A DNA stretch of 64,000 nt from CAVXNP01 sp963763305 (GCA_963763305.1 CAVXNP010000001.1:620001-684000), one strand, 5' to 3'. Shown: positions 52,844 through 62,178, numbered from the stretch's first letter. Notes: generated by a model not told the origin, from the letters alone. Translations and numbers: made by a program.

Positions 52844-55705
52844 CTATCCTGCAACGATGTTGACGATCTTGCCTGGAACCACGATGACCTTGCGCACGGT
52901 CTGCCCGCCCAGTGCGGTCACCACCTGCGGCTGCGCCAGGGCCAGCGCCTCGGCATCGGCTTTCGAGGCGTTCGCGGCGACCTCGATGGTAGCGCGCAGC
53001 TTGCCGTTGACCTGCACCGCCATGGTCAGGCTGTCGCGCACCAGCGCGTCGGGGTCCGCCTGCGGCCAGGGCTGATCCTCCAGCACGGTCTCGGGGTGGC
53101 CGAGCACCTGCCACAGCGCATGACTGACATGCGGCACCACCGGATTGAGCAGCAGCACCATCGCCTCCAGCGCCTCGTGGCGCACCGCGCGACCCTGCTC
53201 GCTCATGTCGGTGAACCTGTTCAACGCGTTGAGCAGTTCCATCAGCGAGGCGATCGCGGTGTTGAAAGCGTGCCGCCGACCAAGGTCGTCGCCGACCTTC
53301 TGGATGGTTTCGTGCAGCTGTCGCCGCAGGGTCTTCTGCCCGGCATCGAGCGCGGCCGGGTCGACGACGCCTGCGGCGTCCCCCCATCCGCCTTCGGCAC
53401 CTTCCCCCGCAGGCGGGAGAAGGGAAGCGGAGCGGTCTGCGACCGCGGCCTTGATCATGGGGTGATCCGGCTGCGCCGCGTGCGTGGTCACCTCGCGCCA
53501 GAACCGGCGCAGGAACCGCGCCATGCCCTCGACGCCGGCCTCGTTCCATTCCAGCGACTGCTCCGGCGGCGCGGCGAACATCGAGAACAGGCGCACCGTG
53601 TCGGCGCCGTACTTGTCCACCATTGCCTGCGGATCGACGCCGTTGTTCTTGGACTTGGACATCTTCTCGATGCCGCCGATCTGCACCGCCTGGCCATCGG
53701 CCCTCAGCCGCGCGCCGGTGACGCGTGCGTTGGCGTCGCGCTCCAGCTCCACGTCGGCGGGATTGATCCAGTCCTTCGAGCCGTCCTCGTTGTCGCGATA
53801 GAAGGTCTCGGCGATCACCATGCCCTGGCACAGCAGGTTGGTCGCCGGCTCGTCACTCTGCACCAGGCCGGCGTCACGCAACAGCTTGTGATAGAAGCGG
53901 AAGTACAGCAGGTGCAGGATCGCATGCTCGATGCCGCCGATGTACTGGTCCACCGGCAGCCAGTGGTCCGCGCGCTCATCGACCTGCTCGCTGGCGCCCG
54001 GGCTGGTGTAGCGGGCGTAGTACCAGCTCGACTCCATGAAGGTGTCGAAGGTGTCGGTCTCGCGTTCGGCGGCGGCGCCGCACTGCGGGCAGGTGGTCTG
54101 GCGCCAGGCCGGATCGGCCTTGATCGGCGACTGCATGCCGCTGAAGGCCACGTCTTCGGGCAGCACCACCGGCAGCTGGTCCTCGGGCACCGGCACCGCC
54201 CCGCAGGCGTCGCAGTAGATCACCGGGATCGGACAACCCCAGTAACGCTGGCGGCTGACGCCCCAGTCGCGCAGGCGCCAGTTGACCCGGCGCACGCCCT
54301 TGCCCTCGGCTTCGAGCCGGCGGGCGATGGCATCGAACGCGGCGTCGAACTCCAGCCCGTCGTACTCGCCCGAATTGACCAGCGTACCGCGCTCGGTATA
54401 GGCCGCCTCCTGCTGGATGCGGCGCTCGAAGTCCTCCACCAGCGCCAGCGCGGCGGAACTGGCGTAGGCGTCGGTATCGCCGCCCTCCAGCGCCGCGCGC
54501 ATGGCGTCGGCGCCCACGCCCTGGCGCAGGTCGTGGCGGATCTCGGCCAGCGCGTCGAGTACGCCGCGATCGACGATCACCATGCGGATCGGCAGGCTGT
54601 ACTTCTGCGCGAATTCCCAGTCGCGCTGGTCGTGTCCGGGCACCGCCATCACCGCGCCGGTGCCGTAGCCCATCAGCACGAAGTTGGCCACGAACACCGG
54701 CATCGGCTCGCCGGTGAGCGGGTGGATCGCGCGCAGGCCGGTGTCCATGCCGCGCTTTTCCTGGGTTTCCAGCTCCGCCTCGGACACGCCGCCGTGCTTG
54801 AGCTCTTCCAGGAACGCAGCCAGCCGCTCGTTGTCGCGCGCGGCCTTGAGCGCCAGCGGGTGCTCGCCGGCGACCGACAGGAAGGTGGCGCCCATCAGCG
54901 TGTCCGGGCGCGTGGTGAACACGGTCAGTGGCGTGCTTTCGTCCTCCACTGCGAAGTGGATCTCCAGCCCCTCGGAGCGACCGATCCAGTTGCGCTGCAT
55001 GGTCTTGACCGCGTCGGGCCAGCCCGGCAGCGTGTCCAGCCCGCCCAGCAGCTCCTGCGCGTAGTCGGTGATCTTGAGGAACCACTGCGGGATCTCGCGC
55101 TTTTCCACCAGCGCGCCGGAGCGCCAGCCGCGGCCGTCGACCACCTGCTCGTTGGCCAGCACGGTCTGGTCGACCGGATCCCAGTTGACCACCGCGTTCT
55201 TGCGGTAGGCCATGCCCTTTTTCATCAGCCGGGTGAACATCAGCTGTTCCCAGCGGTAGTACTCCGGCTGGCAGGTGGCGAACTCGCGGCTCCAGTCATA
55301 CGCGAACCCCATGCGCTGCAGCTGCCCGCGCATGTGCTCGATGTTGGCGTAGGTCCATTTCGCCGGTGCCGTCCTGTTCTTGATCGCGGCGTTTTCCGCC
55401 GGCAGGCCGAACGCGTCCCAACCCATCGGCTGCAGCACGTTCCTGCCGTTCATGCGCTGGTAGCGGCTGATCACGTCGCCGATGGTGTAGTTGCGCACGT
55501 GGCCCATGTGCAGCGCACCGGACGGGTACGGCAGCATCGACAGGCAGTAGAACTTCGGACGGGAGGGATCCTCGACCACCTCGTAGGCGTGCCGCTCGCC
55601 CCAGAACTGCTGGGCGGCCGCTTCCACCGCTTGCGGCTGGTAGGGCCGATCGCCTCCCTGCCCGGTGGCCTGGTCGTTCGAAATCTGCTCGTGATTGTCC
55701 TGCAT
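52844..55705 (-). CDS. leuS: Leucyl-tRNA synthetase with an in-frame repeat insertion
   Basis: A 953-residue class I synthetase. The start MQDNHEQ is at 55705. It has HIGH-type PYPSGALHMGHVRNYT, the editing domain (TTRPDTLMGATFLSVAGEHPL, GTGAVMAVPGHDQRD) and the KMSKSKNNGVDP signature. Between the catalytic and anticodon-binding domains about 25 extra residues (ASLLPPAGEGAEGGWGD region) are encoded by a palindromic intergenic-type repeat at 53370-53445. Otherwise full length and presumably functional. Confidence 0.96.
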   Translation of the reverse strand: MQDNHEQISNDQATGQGGDRPYQPQAVEAAAQQFWGERHAYEVVEDPSRPKFYCLSMLPYPSGALHMGHVRNYTIGDVISRYQRMNGRNVLQPMGWDAFGLPAENAAIKNRTAPAKWTYANIEHMRGQLQRMGFAYDWSREFATCQPEYYRWEQLMFTRLMKKGMAYRKNAVVNWDPVDQTVLANEQVVDGRGWRSGALVEKREIPQWFLKITDYAQELLGGLDTLPGWPDAVKTMQRNWIGRSEGLEIHFAVEDESTPLTVFTTRPDTLMGATFLSVAGEHPLALKAARDNERLAAFLEELKHGGVSEAELETQEKRGMDTGLRAIHPLTGEPMPVFVANFVLMGYGTGAVMAVPGHDQRDWEFAQKYSLPIRMVIVDRGVLDALAEIRHDLRQGVGADAMRAALEGGDTDAYASSAALALVEDFERRIQQEAAYTERGTLVNSGEYDGLEFDAAFDAIARRLEAEGKGVRRVNWRLRDWGVSRQRYWGCPIPVIYCDACGAVPVPEDQLPVVLPEDVAFSGMQSPIKADPAWRQTTCPQCGAAAERETDTFDTFMESSWYYARYTSPGASEQVDERADHWLPVDQYIGGIEHAILHLLYFRFYHKLLRDAGLVQSDEPATNLLCQGMVIAETFYRDNEDGSKDWINPADVELERDANARVTGARLRADGQAVQIGGIEKMSKSKNNGVDPQAMVDKYGADTVRLFSMFAAPPEQSLEWNEAGVEGMARFLRRFWREVTTHAAQPDHPMIKAAVADRSASLLPPAGEGAEGGWGDAAGVVDPAALDAGQKTLRRQLHETIQKVGDDLGRRHAFNTAIASLMELLNALNRFTDMSEQGRAVRHEALEAMVLLLNPVVPHVSHALWQVLGHPETVLEDQPWPQADPDALVRDSLTMAVQVNGKLRATIEVAANASKADAEALALAQPQVVTALGGQTVRKVIVVPGKIVNIVAG
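53370..53445 (-). repeat. Intergenic-type palindromic repeat inserted in the leuS reading frame
   Basis: On the minus strand CCTTCTCCCGC and GCGGGGGAAGG form a near-perfect hairpin (53400-53423). It is followed by TGCCGAAGGCGGATGGGGG, a common Xanthomonadales intergenic tail. The translated residues are absent from standard LeuS proteins. Confidence 0.7.
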
Positions 55706-55856
55706 GTGTCCGGTGCCGTGTGCGTTGTAGGCAGCCTTCGGGCCGAAAGCCGGCAGCTGCGATGAACCCAGCAGATTAGTGTACCGCTTCGCGCTTGGCG
55801 ACCCTCGCCGTGGCGCCAGGAGGCCGGACGAACGCGACTGGGCCGTACCGCACGGA

Positions 55857-56459
55857 CTACTCCGGGCAGGCCGGTGTCCGGCCGGCGTGGACGGCACGGG
55901 CCACACCGGCGACCTCGTCCGCGAGCCGTGCCATGACCTGCTGGTGGCCTTGCACCAACGCCTGGTAACCGGGCCCGACCGGCTCGCTCAGGCGGCTGGT
56001 GCAGGTCACCGTCGCGCCCCCCTCGAGCGAGCGCACGCTCCACACCGCATCGACCCGCGCCGCCTGGCCCACGATGGAGTCGAAACGACGCAGGTCCAGC
56101 TTGATGCGCAGCCTTGACTTCCCGTTGCCCGGCAGGCCGCTCAGATCCTGCGAGCCGAGCTGGCCGGCCAGGTCCGCCGCCAGCGCCGCATGCACCTCGT
56201 CAGCCAGCGGCGCGATCCAGCGCTCTCCGTTGAGCACGGCCACGTCCTGGCCGCCCTGGCGGATCACCAGTTGCGGCACGTCGACCTGCGCCGGCACGCT
56301 CACCGGGAGAAGTTCGAACGGAACCGGCGCCGACATCTGCGGTGTGGACCCGGTCGCCACCGGTACCAGCGTGTAGTAGTGCATCGGCGGCGAGGCGCAG
56401 CCGGCCAGGCCAAGCGCCAGGGCGCCCACCGCGAGAACCGATTGCCAACGCACGATCAT
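55857..56459 (-). CDS. pqiC: PqiC-like ABC-transport auxiliary lipoprotein
   Basis: A 200-residue lipoprotein with LAGC lipobox and MHYYTLVPV, the DUF330/PqiC start, then LLPVSVPAQVDVPQLVIRQGGQDVAVLNGERWIAPLADEVHAAL. PqiC is thought to anchor the PqiB tunnel at the outer membrane. Its start overlaps the pqiB stop (ATGA), the last gene of pqiA-pqiA-pqiB-pqiC. Confidence 0.9.
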   Translation of the reverse strand: MIVRWQSVLAVGALALGLAGCASPPMHYYTLVPVATGSTPQMSAPVPFELLPVSVPAQVDVPQLVIRQGGQDVAVLNGERWIAPLADEVHAALAADLAGQLGSQDLSGLPGNGKSRLRIKLDLRRFDSIVGQAARVDAVWSVRSLEGGATVTCTSRLSEPVGPGYQALVQGHQQVMARLADEVAGVARAVHAGRTPACPE

Positions 56460-58129
56460 GGCTTGCTCCTTGATGTGGGGGCCGGCCGCGTCGGTGGGAT
56501 CGGTGCACGGTCGGCGCGGCGGCCCCGGATCAGTGCCTCCGGATGACCGCTGAGGTAGTCGGACAAGGCACGCAGCGACCGCGCCATCCGCTTGAGTTCC
56601 TGCAGGGTCCCGCCGAGGCTCTGCTGCAACGGAGAATCATCGGACAATGTGTTGTTCGCCGTACCCAGCGTCTTCTGCGCTCCCTTCAGGGTCTGCTTGA
56701 ACTGCGGCAACACCTCGCCATTGACCTGCTTCAGCGTGTGGTCCAGATCGGCCAGCGTGTGGTCCAGGTTCTGCCCGATGCTGTCGAACGGCACCTTCTG
56801 CAGCTTGGCCACGATGTCGGCCACCTGCTCCTGCAACTTGTCGAAACTGCCCGGCGCGGTCGGTATCTGCAGCGGCGTGGCGTCGGGATTGAAATCGGCC
56901 TTGGCCGCCTTGGGGACGAAATCCATCGCGATGTACAGCTGACCGGTGAGCAGGTTGCCGGTGCGTGCCTGTGCACGCAAGCCATGGCCGACCAGGCTCT
57001 GCATCATCTGCCCCAGGTCGGCGTTGCCTCCCTTGGCGCGCGACAACTGGACCAGCGTGTCGTAGGCGTGCCCCAGCCGCTGCGGATAGATCACCGCGCC
57101 CACCGTCACCGGGAAGCGCTGGGTGTGCTCGTCGTACTCCAGGTTGATCGAGACCACCCGGCCGATGTTGACGCCCAGGAATTCCACCGGCGCATCCACC
57201 GCCAAGCCGCGCAACGACTGGTTGAAACGCATGCGGATATAGCGTGGCGGACCGTCCGGCGGCGCCATCGCGGTGGCCCTGTCGTTGAACAACTGGTAGC
57301 TGGCGTCTTCGGGCGCTGGCGTGCTCGTGTGCGGCCCCGGCGGCTCCTGGAACGCCACGCCACCGGCGACCACCGCCGCCAGCGACTGCGAATTGAGCTT
57401 CAGCCCGTTGGCGCCAAGCGACACATCCACACCGCTGGCGTTCCAGAAGCGCGATGCGGTGGTGACATAGCGGTCGTTCGGGCCGTCCACGAAGATGTGC
57501 AGCGACACGCCCTTGCCATCCGGGTCCATCTGGTAGGAGACCACGCGGCCGACCTGGATCCGCCGGTAGTACACCGGCGAGCCGATATCCAGCGAGCCCA
57601 GGTCGTCGCTGTGCAGCACGAAACTCTTGCCCGGCGCCCCGTGCAGCACCGCCGGCGGCGTTTCCAGCCCCTCGAACTGGTACTTCTCCTGGTTGGAGTC
57701 GCCCACGTCGGCACCGATGAACGCCCCGGACAGCAGGGTATCCACGCCGGAGATCCCACCCAGGCCAATGCGCGGGCGCACCACCCAGTAACGGGTGTCA
57801 CGGGTGGCGAAACCGGCGGCGCTCTTTTCCAGCGCCACCTCGACACGCACCTTGCGTCGGTCGTCGCTCAGGCTGATCCGGGTAACCTTGCCGATCACCA
57901 CGTTCTTGTATTTCACCGGGGTCTTGCCCGCCTCCAGGCCCTCGGCGGTCGTGAAGGTGATGCTGATCTGCGGTCCGGCCTGAAGCCAGCTGTTGACCAC
58001 CAGCGACAACCCCACCAATGCAGCCAGGATCGGTACCAGCCAGATCAGCGAGACGTTGACGCGCCGACGCTGGACGACCGGCTCGGGCAGGTCCTGCGGC
58101 GGCGGATGGGGGGGCGACGATTCTGTCAT
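56456..58129 (-). CDS. pqiB: PqiB: MCE-domain envelope lipid-transport protein
   Basis: A 557-residue protein with a cytoplasmic N-terminus, one membrane helix (VSLIWLVPILAALVGLSLVV) and three MCE domains (starting near AGPQISITFTTAEGLEAGKTPVKYKNVVIGKV, KSFVLHSDDLGSLDIGSPVYYRRIQVGRVV and PRYIRMRFNQSLRGLAVDAPVEFLGVNIGRVV). The C-terminal long helices form the PqiB needle. It spans the periplasm to move lipids between membranes. Start at 58129 (ATGA with the second pqiA). Confidence 0.92.
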   Translation of the reverse strand: MTESSPPHPPPQDLPEPVVQRRRVNVSLIWLVPILAALVGLSLVVNSWLQAGPQISITFTTAEGLEAGKTPVKYKNVVIGKVTRISLSDDRRKVRVEVALEKSAAGFATRDTRYWVVRPRIGLGGISGVDTLLSGAFIGADVGDSNQEKYQFEGLETPPAVLHGAPGKSFVLHSDDLGSLDIGSPVYYRRIQVGRVVSYQMDPDGKGVSLHIFVDGPNDRYVTTASRFWNASGVDVSLGANGLKLNSQSLAAVVAGGVAFQEPPGPHTSTPAPEDASYQLFNDRATAMAPPDGPPRYIRMRFNQSLRGLAVDAPVEFLGVNIGRVVSINLEYDEHTQRFPVTVGAVIYPQRLGHAYDTLVQLSRAKGGNADLGQMMQSLVGHGLRAQARTGNLLTGQLYIAMDFVPKAAKADFNPDATPLQIPTAPGSFDKLQEQVADIVAKLQKVPFDSIGQNLDHTLADLDHTLKQVNGEVLPQFKQTLKGAQKTLGTANNTLSDDSPLQQSLGGTLQELKRMARSLRALSDYLSGHPEALIRGRRADRAPIPPTRPAPTSRSKP

Positions 58130-58746
58130 GGTCCTTCCTTCGCGTCCCACAGCAGACGCGGGTCGAAGCTCATCGAGGCAAACATGGTTAGTACCACGGT
58201 GAGGCCGAAAAACACCACGCCGGGCAGCGGATCGACCCGGCTCAATACATCGAAGCGCACCAGCGCGGTCAGCAGCGCTACCACGAACACGTCCAGCATC
58301 GACCAGTAGCCGATGAACTCGACCAGCCGATACAGCGCGCCCCGCTGGCGCATCGCCCAGTCACTGCCGCGACGGGCACTGACCAGCAGCAACCCCAGCA
58401 CCAGGAATTTCAACACCGGCACCACGATGCTTGCGGTGAACACGATCACCGCCAGGCTGGGCGAGCCCTTGACCCACAGCTCCACCACCCCGCTGATGAT
58501 GGTGTTGTCGTCCACGTCGCCCACGCTGACGGTGCGCATGATCGGCAACACGTTGGCCGGGATGTACACGATGAAGGCCGCGATCAGCAGCGCCCAGGTG
58601 CGCATCAGGCTGGCGGTCTTGCGCCGACGCAGCCCCGCCCCGCAGCGCGGACACGCCGCCGGCGAGAAGCCCGGCTGGCGGCACACCAGGCCGCAGACGC
58701 GGCAGGCGATCAGGCCCAGCTCGGGTGCGCGCGGCAATGCGTTCAC
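58126..58746 (-). CDS. pqiA: PqiA-like membrane protein, second half
   Basis: A 206-residue protein with a zinc-ribbon (CRVCGLVCRQP, CPRCGAGL) and four membrane helices (ALLIAAFIVYIPANVLPIM). It starts at GTG 58746, overlapping the stop of the first pqiA-like gene. E. coli PqiA is one protein with two such modules; here they are encoded by separate genes. Confidence 0.88.
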   Translation of the reverse strand: MNALPRAPELGLIACRVCGLVCRQPGFSPAACPRCGAGLRRRKTASLMRTWALLIAAFIVYIPANVLPIMRTVSVGDVDDNTIISGVVELWVKGSPSLAVIVFTASIVVPVLKFLVLGLLLVSARRGSDWAMRQRGALYRLVEFIGYWSMLDVFVVALLTALVRFDVLSRVDPLPGVVFFGLTVVLTMFASMSFDPRLLWDAKEGP

Positions 58747-59393
58747 GGTGCCCCCTTGTCCGCAGTGTCGTCCCACAGCCGGCGCAGGTCGATGCCGGAG
58801 AACACGGTGATCAGAAGCGTCAGCACGCCGTAGGCGTAGATGCCCGGATCGGGCAGCACGTCGAAATAGGTGCGCGCCTTGACGATGGCCACCAGCGCGC
58901 CCAGCACGAACACCTCGCTCATGGTCCATGGTTGCAGGTAGTGCAGCGCCACCATCATGCGGCCGAAACCCGGCGCGCGCCGGCCGCGCCGCGCAAACAA
59001 CAGCAACCAGCCCAGCATCAGCATCTTGTTCAACGGAAAGAAAAACAGCGTGGCGGCCGCCAGCACGGCCACCACCTGGGCGTCGTGCTGCCACATGGCG
59101 ATGATGGTGCCCCACAGGGTGGTGCTGTTCTGCGTGGTGCCCAGGCCCAGGGTGACGATGGGCCAGACGTTGGCGATCAGGAACACGATCAAGGCGGTGG
59201 CCACCAACGCCAGCATGCCGTCGGTGCCCACCGCATGGTGGCGCGCAAGTACCGCCCCGCAGCGCGGGCAGCGAAGCACCTGGTTGCGCCGCGGTTCGCG
59301 CTGGCGGTAGACCGTATCGCAGTACTCGCAGATACCGATGTCCTGCGCACCGGGCGCAGGCAGGGCGTGGTTGCAACGGGCCGACGTACTCAT
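58743..59393 (-). CDS. pqiA: PqiA-like membrane protein, first half
   Basis: A 216-residue protein, also with a CxxC pair zinc ribbon (CEYCDTVY, CPRCGAVL) and four membrane helices (ALIVFLIANVWPIVTLGLG). First gene of the four-gene overlapping operon pqiA-pqiA-pqiB-pqiC, which suggests an inner-membrane complex with PqiB. Confidence 0.88.
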   Translation of the reverse strand: MSTSARCNHALPAPGAQDIGICEYCDTVYRQREPRRNQVLRCPRCGAVLARHHAVGTDGMLALVATALIVFLIANVWPIVTLGLGTTQNSTTLWGTIIAMWQHDAQVVAVLAAATLFFFPLNKMLMLGWLLLFARRGRRAPGFGRMMVALHYLQPWTMSEVFVLGALVAIVKARTYFDVLPDPGIYAYGVLTLLITVFSGIDLRRLWDDTADKGAP

Positions 59394-59530
59394 CGGCGGA
59401 TTCTCGCAAATCCCGGCGTCGCGCGCAGGAGTCAGCCATACCCATCACGGCGCCTGCACCGGCGTGCTCCGCGCCCTTGATATGCTTGGCCGCGCCCCGA
59501 TCTGGACGTCAGCCCCCCATGGAGAGACAC

Positions 59531-60397
59531 GTGAACACCGCCACCAGCCAAGCGCATGTCTTCGAGGTCGACCCGGCCACCTTCGAGACCGAGGTGCTGC
59601 AGGCCTCGCTGGACACCCCCGTGCTACTCGACTTCTGGGCCAGCTGGTGCGAGCCGTGCAAGACGCTGGGCCCGCTGCTGGAAAAACTCGCTGCCGAATA
59701 CAACGGCGCGTTCCGCATGGGCAAGGTGGACGTGGACAAATACCAGGAGCTGGCCGGCATGTTCGGCATCCGCTCCATTCCCACCGTGATGCTGGTCAAG
59801 GACGGACAGATCCTGGACGGCTTCGCCGGTGCGCTGCCCGAGGGCCAGTTGCGCGAGTTCCTGTCGCGCCACCTGCAACCACTGGAAGGGGAAGCCGACG
59901 ATACGCCCGCGCAGGCGCCTGCGGAGAGTCCCGAGCAAACCATAAACCGCCTGCAGCAGCTGATCGCGGCGGAGCCGGACACCGCCGAACACAAGCTCGA
60001 CCTGGCACTGGCCCTGATGCAGGTGGGCCGCGTCGATGCCGCATCGGCCGAGCTCGATGCGCTGCCGGTCAACCTGGCCACCGACGCCCGCGCCGTGCGG
60101 CTGCGCAGCCAGCTGGAGCTGGCCGGCGCCCTGGAAGGCGCGCCGGCCACGGCGGAGCTGCGCCGGCGCGTGGAGGCGGACGGCAACGACTGGGCCGCCC
60201 GCGACCTGCTCGGCGTGCGACTGCTGCTGGAAGACGATCCGGCCGCCGGCCTGGAGCAGTTCCTGGCCATCCTGCAGCATGCCCGCGACTGGAACGATGG
60301 CCAGGCCAAGAAACGCCTGCTGGCCGCATTCGCCACGCTGGACGATGCCGAGCTGGTCGGCCGCTATCGCCGGCGGATGGCTTCGCTGCTGTTCTGA
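59531..60397 (+). CDS. YbbN-like thioredoxin-TPR co-chaperone
   Basis: A 288-residue protein: thioredoxin domain (about 1-110) with FWASWCEPCKTLGP, active site CEPC instead of CGPC, and cis-Pro RSIPTVML. The C-terminal part has TPR-like helices (TAEHKLDLALALMQVGRVDAASAEL ... AARDLLGVRLLLEDDPAAGLEQFLAIL). This resembles YbbN (CnoX), a chaperedoxin that hands substrates to GroEL. GTG at 59531 has GGAGAG just upstream; ATG at 59519 is an alternative. Confidence 0.87.
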   Translation: MNTATSQAHVFEVDPATFETEVLQASLDTPVLLDFWASWCEPCKTLGPLLEKLAAEYNGAFRMGKVDVDKYQELAGMFGIRSIPTVMLVKDGQILDGFAGALPEGQLREFLSRHLQPLEGEADDTPAQAPAESPEQTINRLQQLIAAEPDTAEHKLDLALALMQVGRVDAASAELDALPVNLATDARAVRLRSQLELAGALEGAPATAELRRRVEADGNDWAARDLLGVRLLLEDDPAAGLEQFLAILQHARDWNDGQAKKRLLAAFATLDDAELVGRYRRRMASLLF

Positions 60398-60427
60398 CGG
60401 CGAAGGCCCCGGCAGCGATACCGCTCG

Positions 60428-60943
60428 GCAGGGTGGGCTTCAGCCCACCAGCTCTTGGCGTTTCCGCTGCGTTGGCTTGGTGGGCTCAAGCCCACCCTAC
60501 CCACGACCTGGCTGCGCTGTTCTGCAAGTCGCCCGGCATCGAGAAGACCGAAAACCACTGCAGCGGAGCCGCTGGCGTAGGGTGGGCTTCAGCCCACCAG
60601 CTCTTGGCGTTTCCGCTGCGTTGGCCCTGGTGAGCTGAAGCCCGCCTACCCACGACCTGGCTGCGCTGTTCTGCAAGTCGCCCGGCATCGAGAAGACCGA
60701 AAACCACTGCAGCGGAGCCGCTGGCGTAGGGTGGGCTTCAGCCCACCAGCTCTTGGCATTTCCGCTGCGTTGGCTTGGTGGGCTGAAGCCCACCCTACCC
60801 ACGACCTGGCTGCACTGTTCTGCAAGTCGCCCGGCATCGAGAAGACCGAAAACCACTGCAGCAGAGCCGCTGGCGTAGGGTGGGCTTCAGCCCACCTTGG
60901 CTTTTCCGCTGCGTTGGCCCTGGTGGGCTGAAGCCCACCCTAC
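60428..60943. repeat. Tandem array of 149-bp units built on REP-like palindromes
   Basis: Three full 149-base units start at 60428, 60577 and 60726, and a partial fourth starts at 60875. Each unit opens with a 73-base module whose ends are inverted copies of the GGTGGGCTTCAGCCCACC palindrome, followed by a 76-base unique spacer. The copies differ by few substitutions (one palindrome in unit 2 is degenerate). The array occupies the gap between the YbbN-like and DUF4442 genes. No gene is supported within it. Confidence 0.93.
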
Positions 60944-61040
60944 GCGAACTGCGCGTTGCAAGCGCGGCTGCTCCGGAGCCTGACAACCATACGCGTGCGC
61001 ATGGTAAGGTCCTGGCTTTTCCAACCGGCCTGACCTGTCC

Positions 61041-61493
61041 ATGCGCGCCTCCACCTTCCGCCGACTGCTCAACCTGTGGCCGCCGTTTCTGTTCAACAGC
61101 ATCCGCGTGCAGTCGTTGAGCGAGGACTGGAGCGAAGCGCGGGTGGTGCTGCGGCTGCGCCCGTGGAACCGCAACTACGTGCGGACCCAGTTCGGCGGCA
61201 ACCTGTTTGCCATGACCGACCCGTTCTGGATGCTGCTGGTGATGCACCAGCTGGGCACCGACTACATCGTCTGGGACAAGGCCGGGGCCATCGACTTCGT
61301 GGCGCCCGGCCGCGAGGACGTGTATGCCCACTTCAAACTGGAACCGGCGGTGGTGCAGGCGCTTCGCGACGCCGCGGCCGGCGGCGAGAAGGTACTGCAC
61401 TGGTTCGAGACCGACATCGTCACCGCCGGCGGCGAGGTGGTGGCGCGGGTGCGCAAGCAAGTCTACGTGCGGCTGAAGCAGCGGGCGCGCTGA
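61041..61493 (+). CDS. DUF4442 hot-dog fold protein
   Basis: A 150-residue protein: RRLLNLWPPFLFNSIRV, RLRPWNRNYVRTQFGGNLFAMTDPFWMLLVMHQLG (central hot-dog helix), VWDKAGAIDFVAPG. Related to PaaI-type thioesterases; substrate unknown. It follows the repeat array and converges on the gene at 61501. Confidence 0.85.
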   Translation: MRASTFRRLLNLWPPFLFNSIRVQSLSEDWSEARVVLRLRPWNRNYVRTQFGGNLFAMTDPFWMLLVMHQLGTDYIVWDKAGAIDFVAPGREDVYAHFKLEPAVVQALRDAAAGGEKVLHWFETDIVTAGGEVVARVRKQVYVRLKQRAR

Positions 61494-61500
61494 GCCTTTC

Positions 61501-62178
61501 TCAGCCGTTTTCGCGCTCGAAGCGCAGCAGCGCATCGAGCTCGGCCTCGGCTTGCCGCACCGAGGAACCGGCCAGGTGGTTGGCCAGCCAATCCAGCTTG
61601 CCGAACCAGCGCAGCACGACGTAGCTCAGACCGACCAGGGCCAGCGAAACCAGCGCGGAGAACAGCAGCCACGCGAGCAGCCCGGGACGAGCGTGGTCCC
61701 AGATGTTTATCCCGAACCGGTCGCCATCGGCCTGTGCAAGCATCAGCAGGGCGGGGATCCAGATCACGCTGCCGATCAGCGCGGACACTGGCGCCTCGAT
61801 CCTGACGCGCCAGGCCCGCAGGTCGGCAAGGCGACGCTGGATCTCGAGCACCGGCGCGGCGTAGTCGATCCGGCGCAGCGTCATCAGCGTGCGCGCGGGG
61901 ATGATCACCGAGATCAGGCCGAACGCCTGCATGGCCAGGCCCGACGCCATCGCCCGCGCATCGCCCAGGTGGCCCGACCAGGACGCGATGCCCCAGGCCA
62001 TCAGCGCCACACCGAGCGGAATCTGCAGCACCAGCCACCAGGCCAGCGGCCGCAGGCGCCGCCGCAGCCGCGCCATGCGCCCGTCGTGAAACCCCTGCCA
62101 TTGGATCGCCTGCTGCGCGGCAAGTCGACGATCGAGCGTCTGCCAGGCCAGCTTCATCTCATCCAGTTCCATGCTCAT
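61501..62178 (-). CDS. Membrane protein paired with an ECF sigma factor
   Basis: A 225-residue protein: soluble N-terminal about 45 residues (MELDEMKLAWQTLDRRLAAQQAIQWQGFHDGRMARLRRRLRP), four membrane helices, a soluble C-terminus. No known anti-sigma domain is recognised, but it is translationally coupled (ATGA) to the ECF sigma gene at 62175-62702. An anti-sigma-like role is possible from context only. Confidence 0.7.
   Translation of the reverse strand: MSMELDEMKLAWQTLDRRLAAQQAIQWQGFHDGRMARLRRRLRPLAWWLVLQIPLGVALMAWGIASWSGHLGDARAMASGLAMQAFGLISVIIPARTLMTLRRIDYAAPVLEIQRRLADLRAWRVRIEAPVSALIGSVIWIPALLMLAQADGDRFGINIWDHARPGLLAWLLFSALVSLALVGLSYVVLRWFGKLDWLANHLAGSSVRQAEAELDALLRFERENG

Noticed and set aside
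50057..55765. A 1,902-codon open frame on the plus strand
   Set aside because: It runs antiparallel to nadD, holA, lptE and leuS, which have clear family motifs. Its translation is Arg/His/Gln/Val-rich with no domains. Such frames are expected at this GC content.
60364..60931. Several repeated short frames (translating to near-identical 60-120 residue strings) in the 60.4-60.9 kb gap
   Set aside because: They arise from the 149-bp DNA repeat read in different units and have no starts with ribosome sites or family similarity.
60428..60943. Possible CRISPR array
   Set aside because: The spacing is regular, but the repeated unit is 149 bases, spacers are identical rather than unique, and there are no cas genes.
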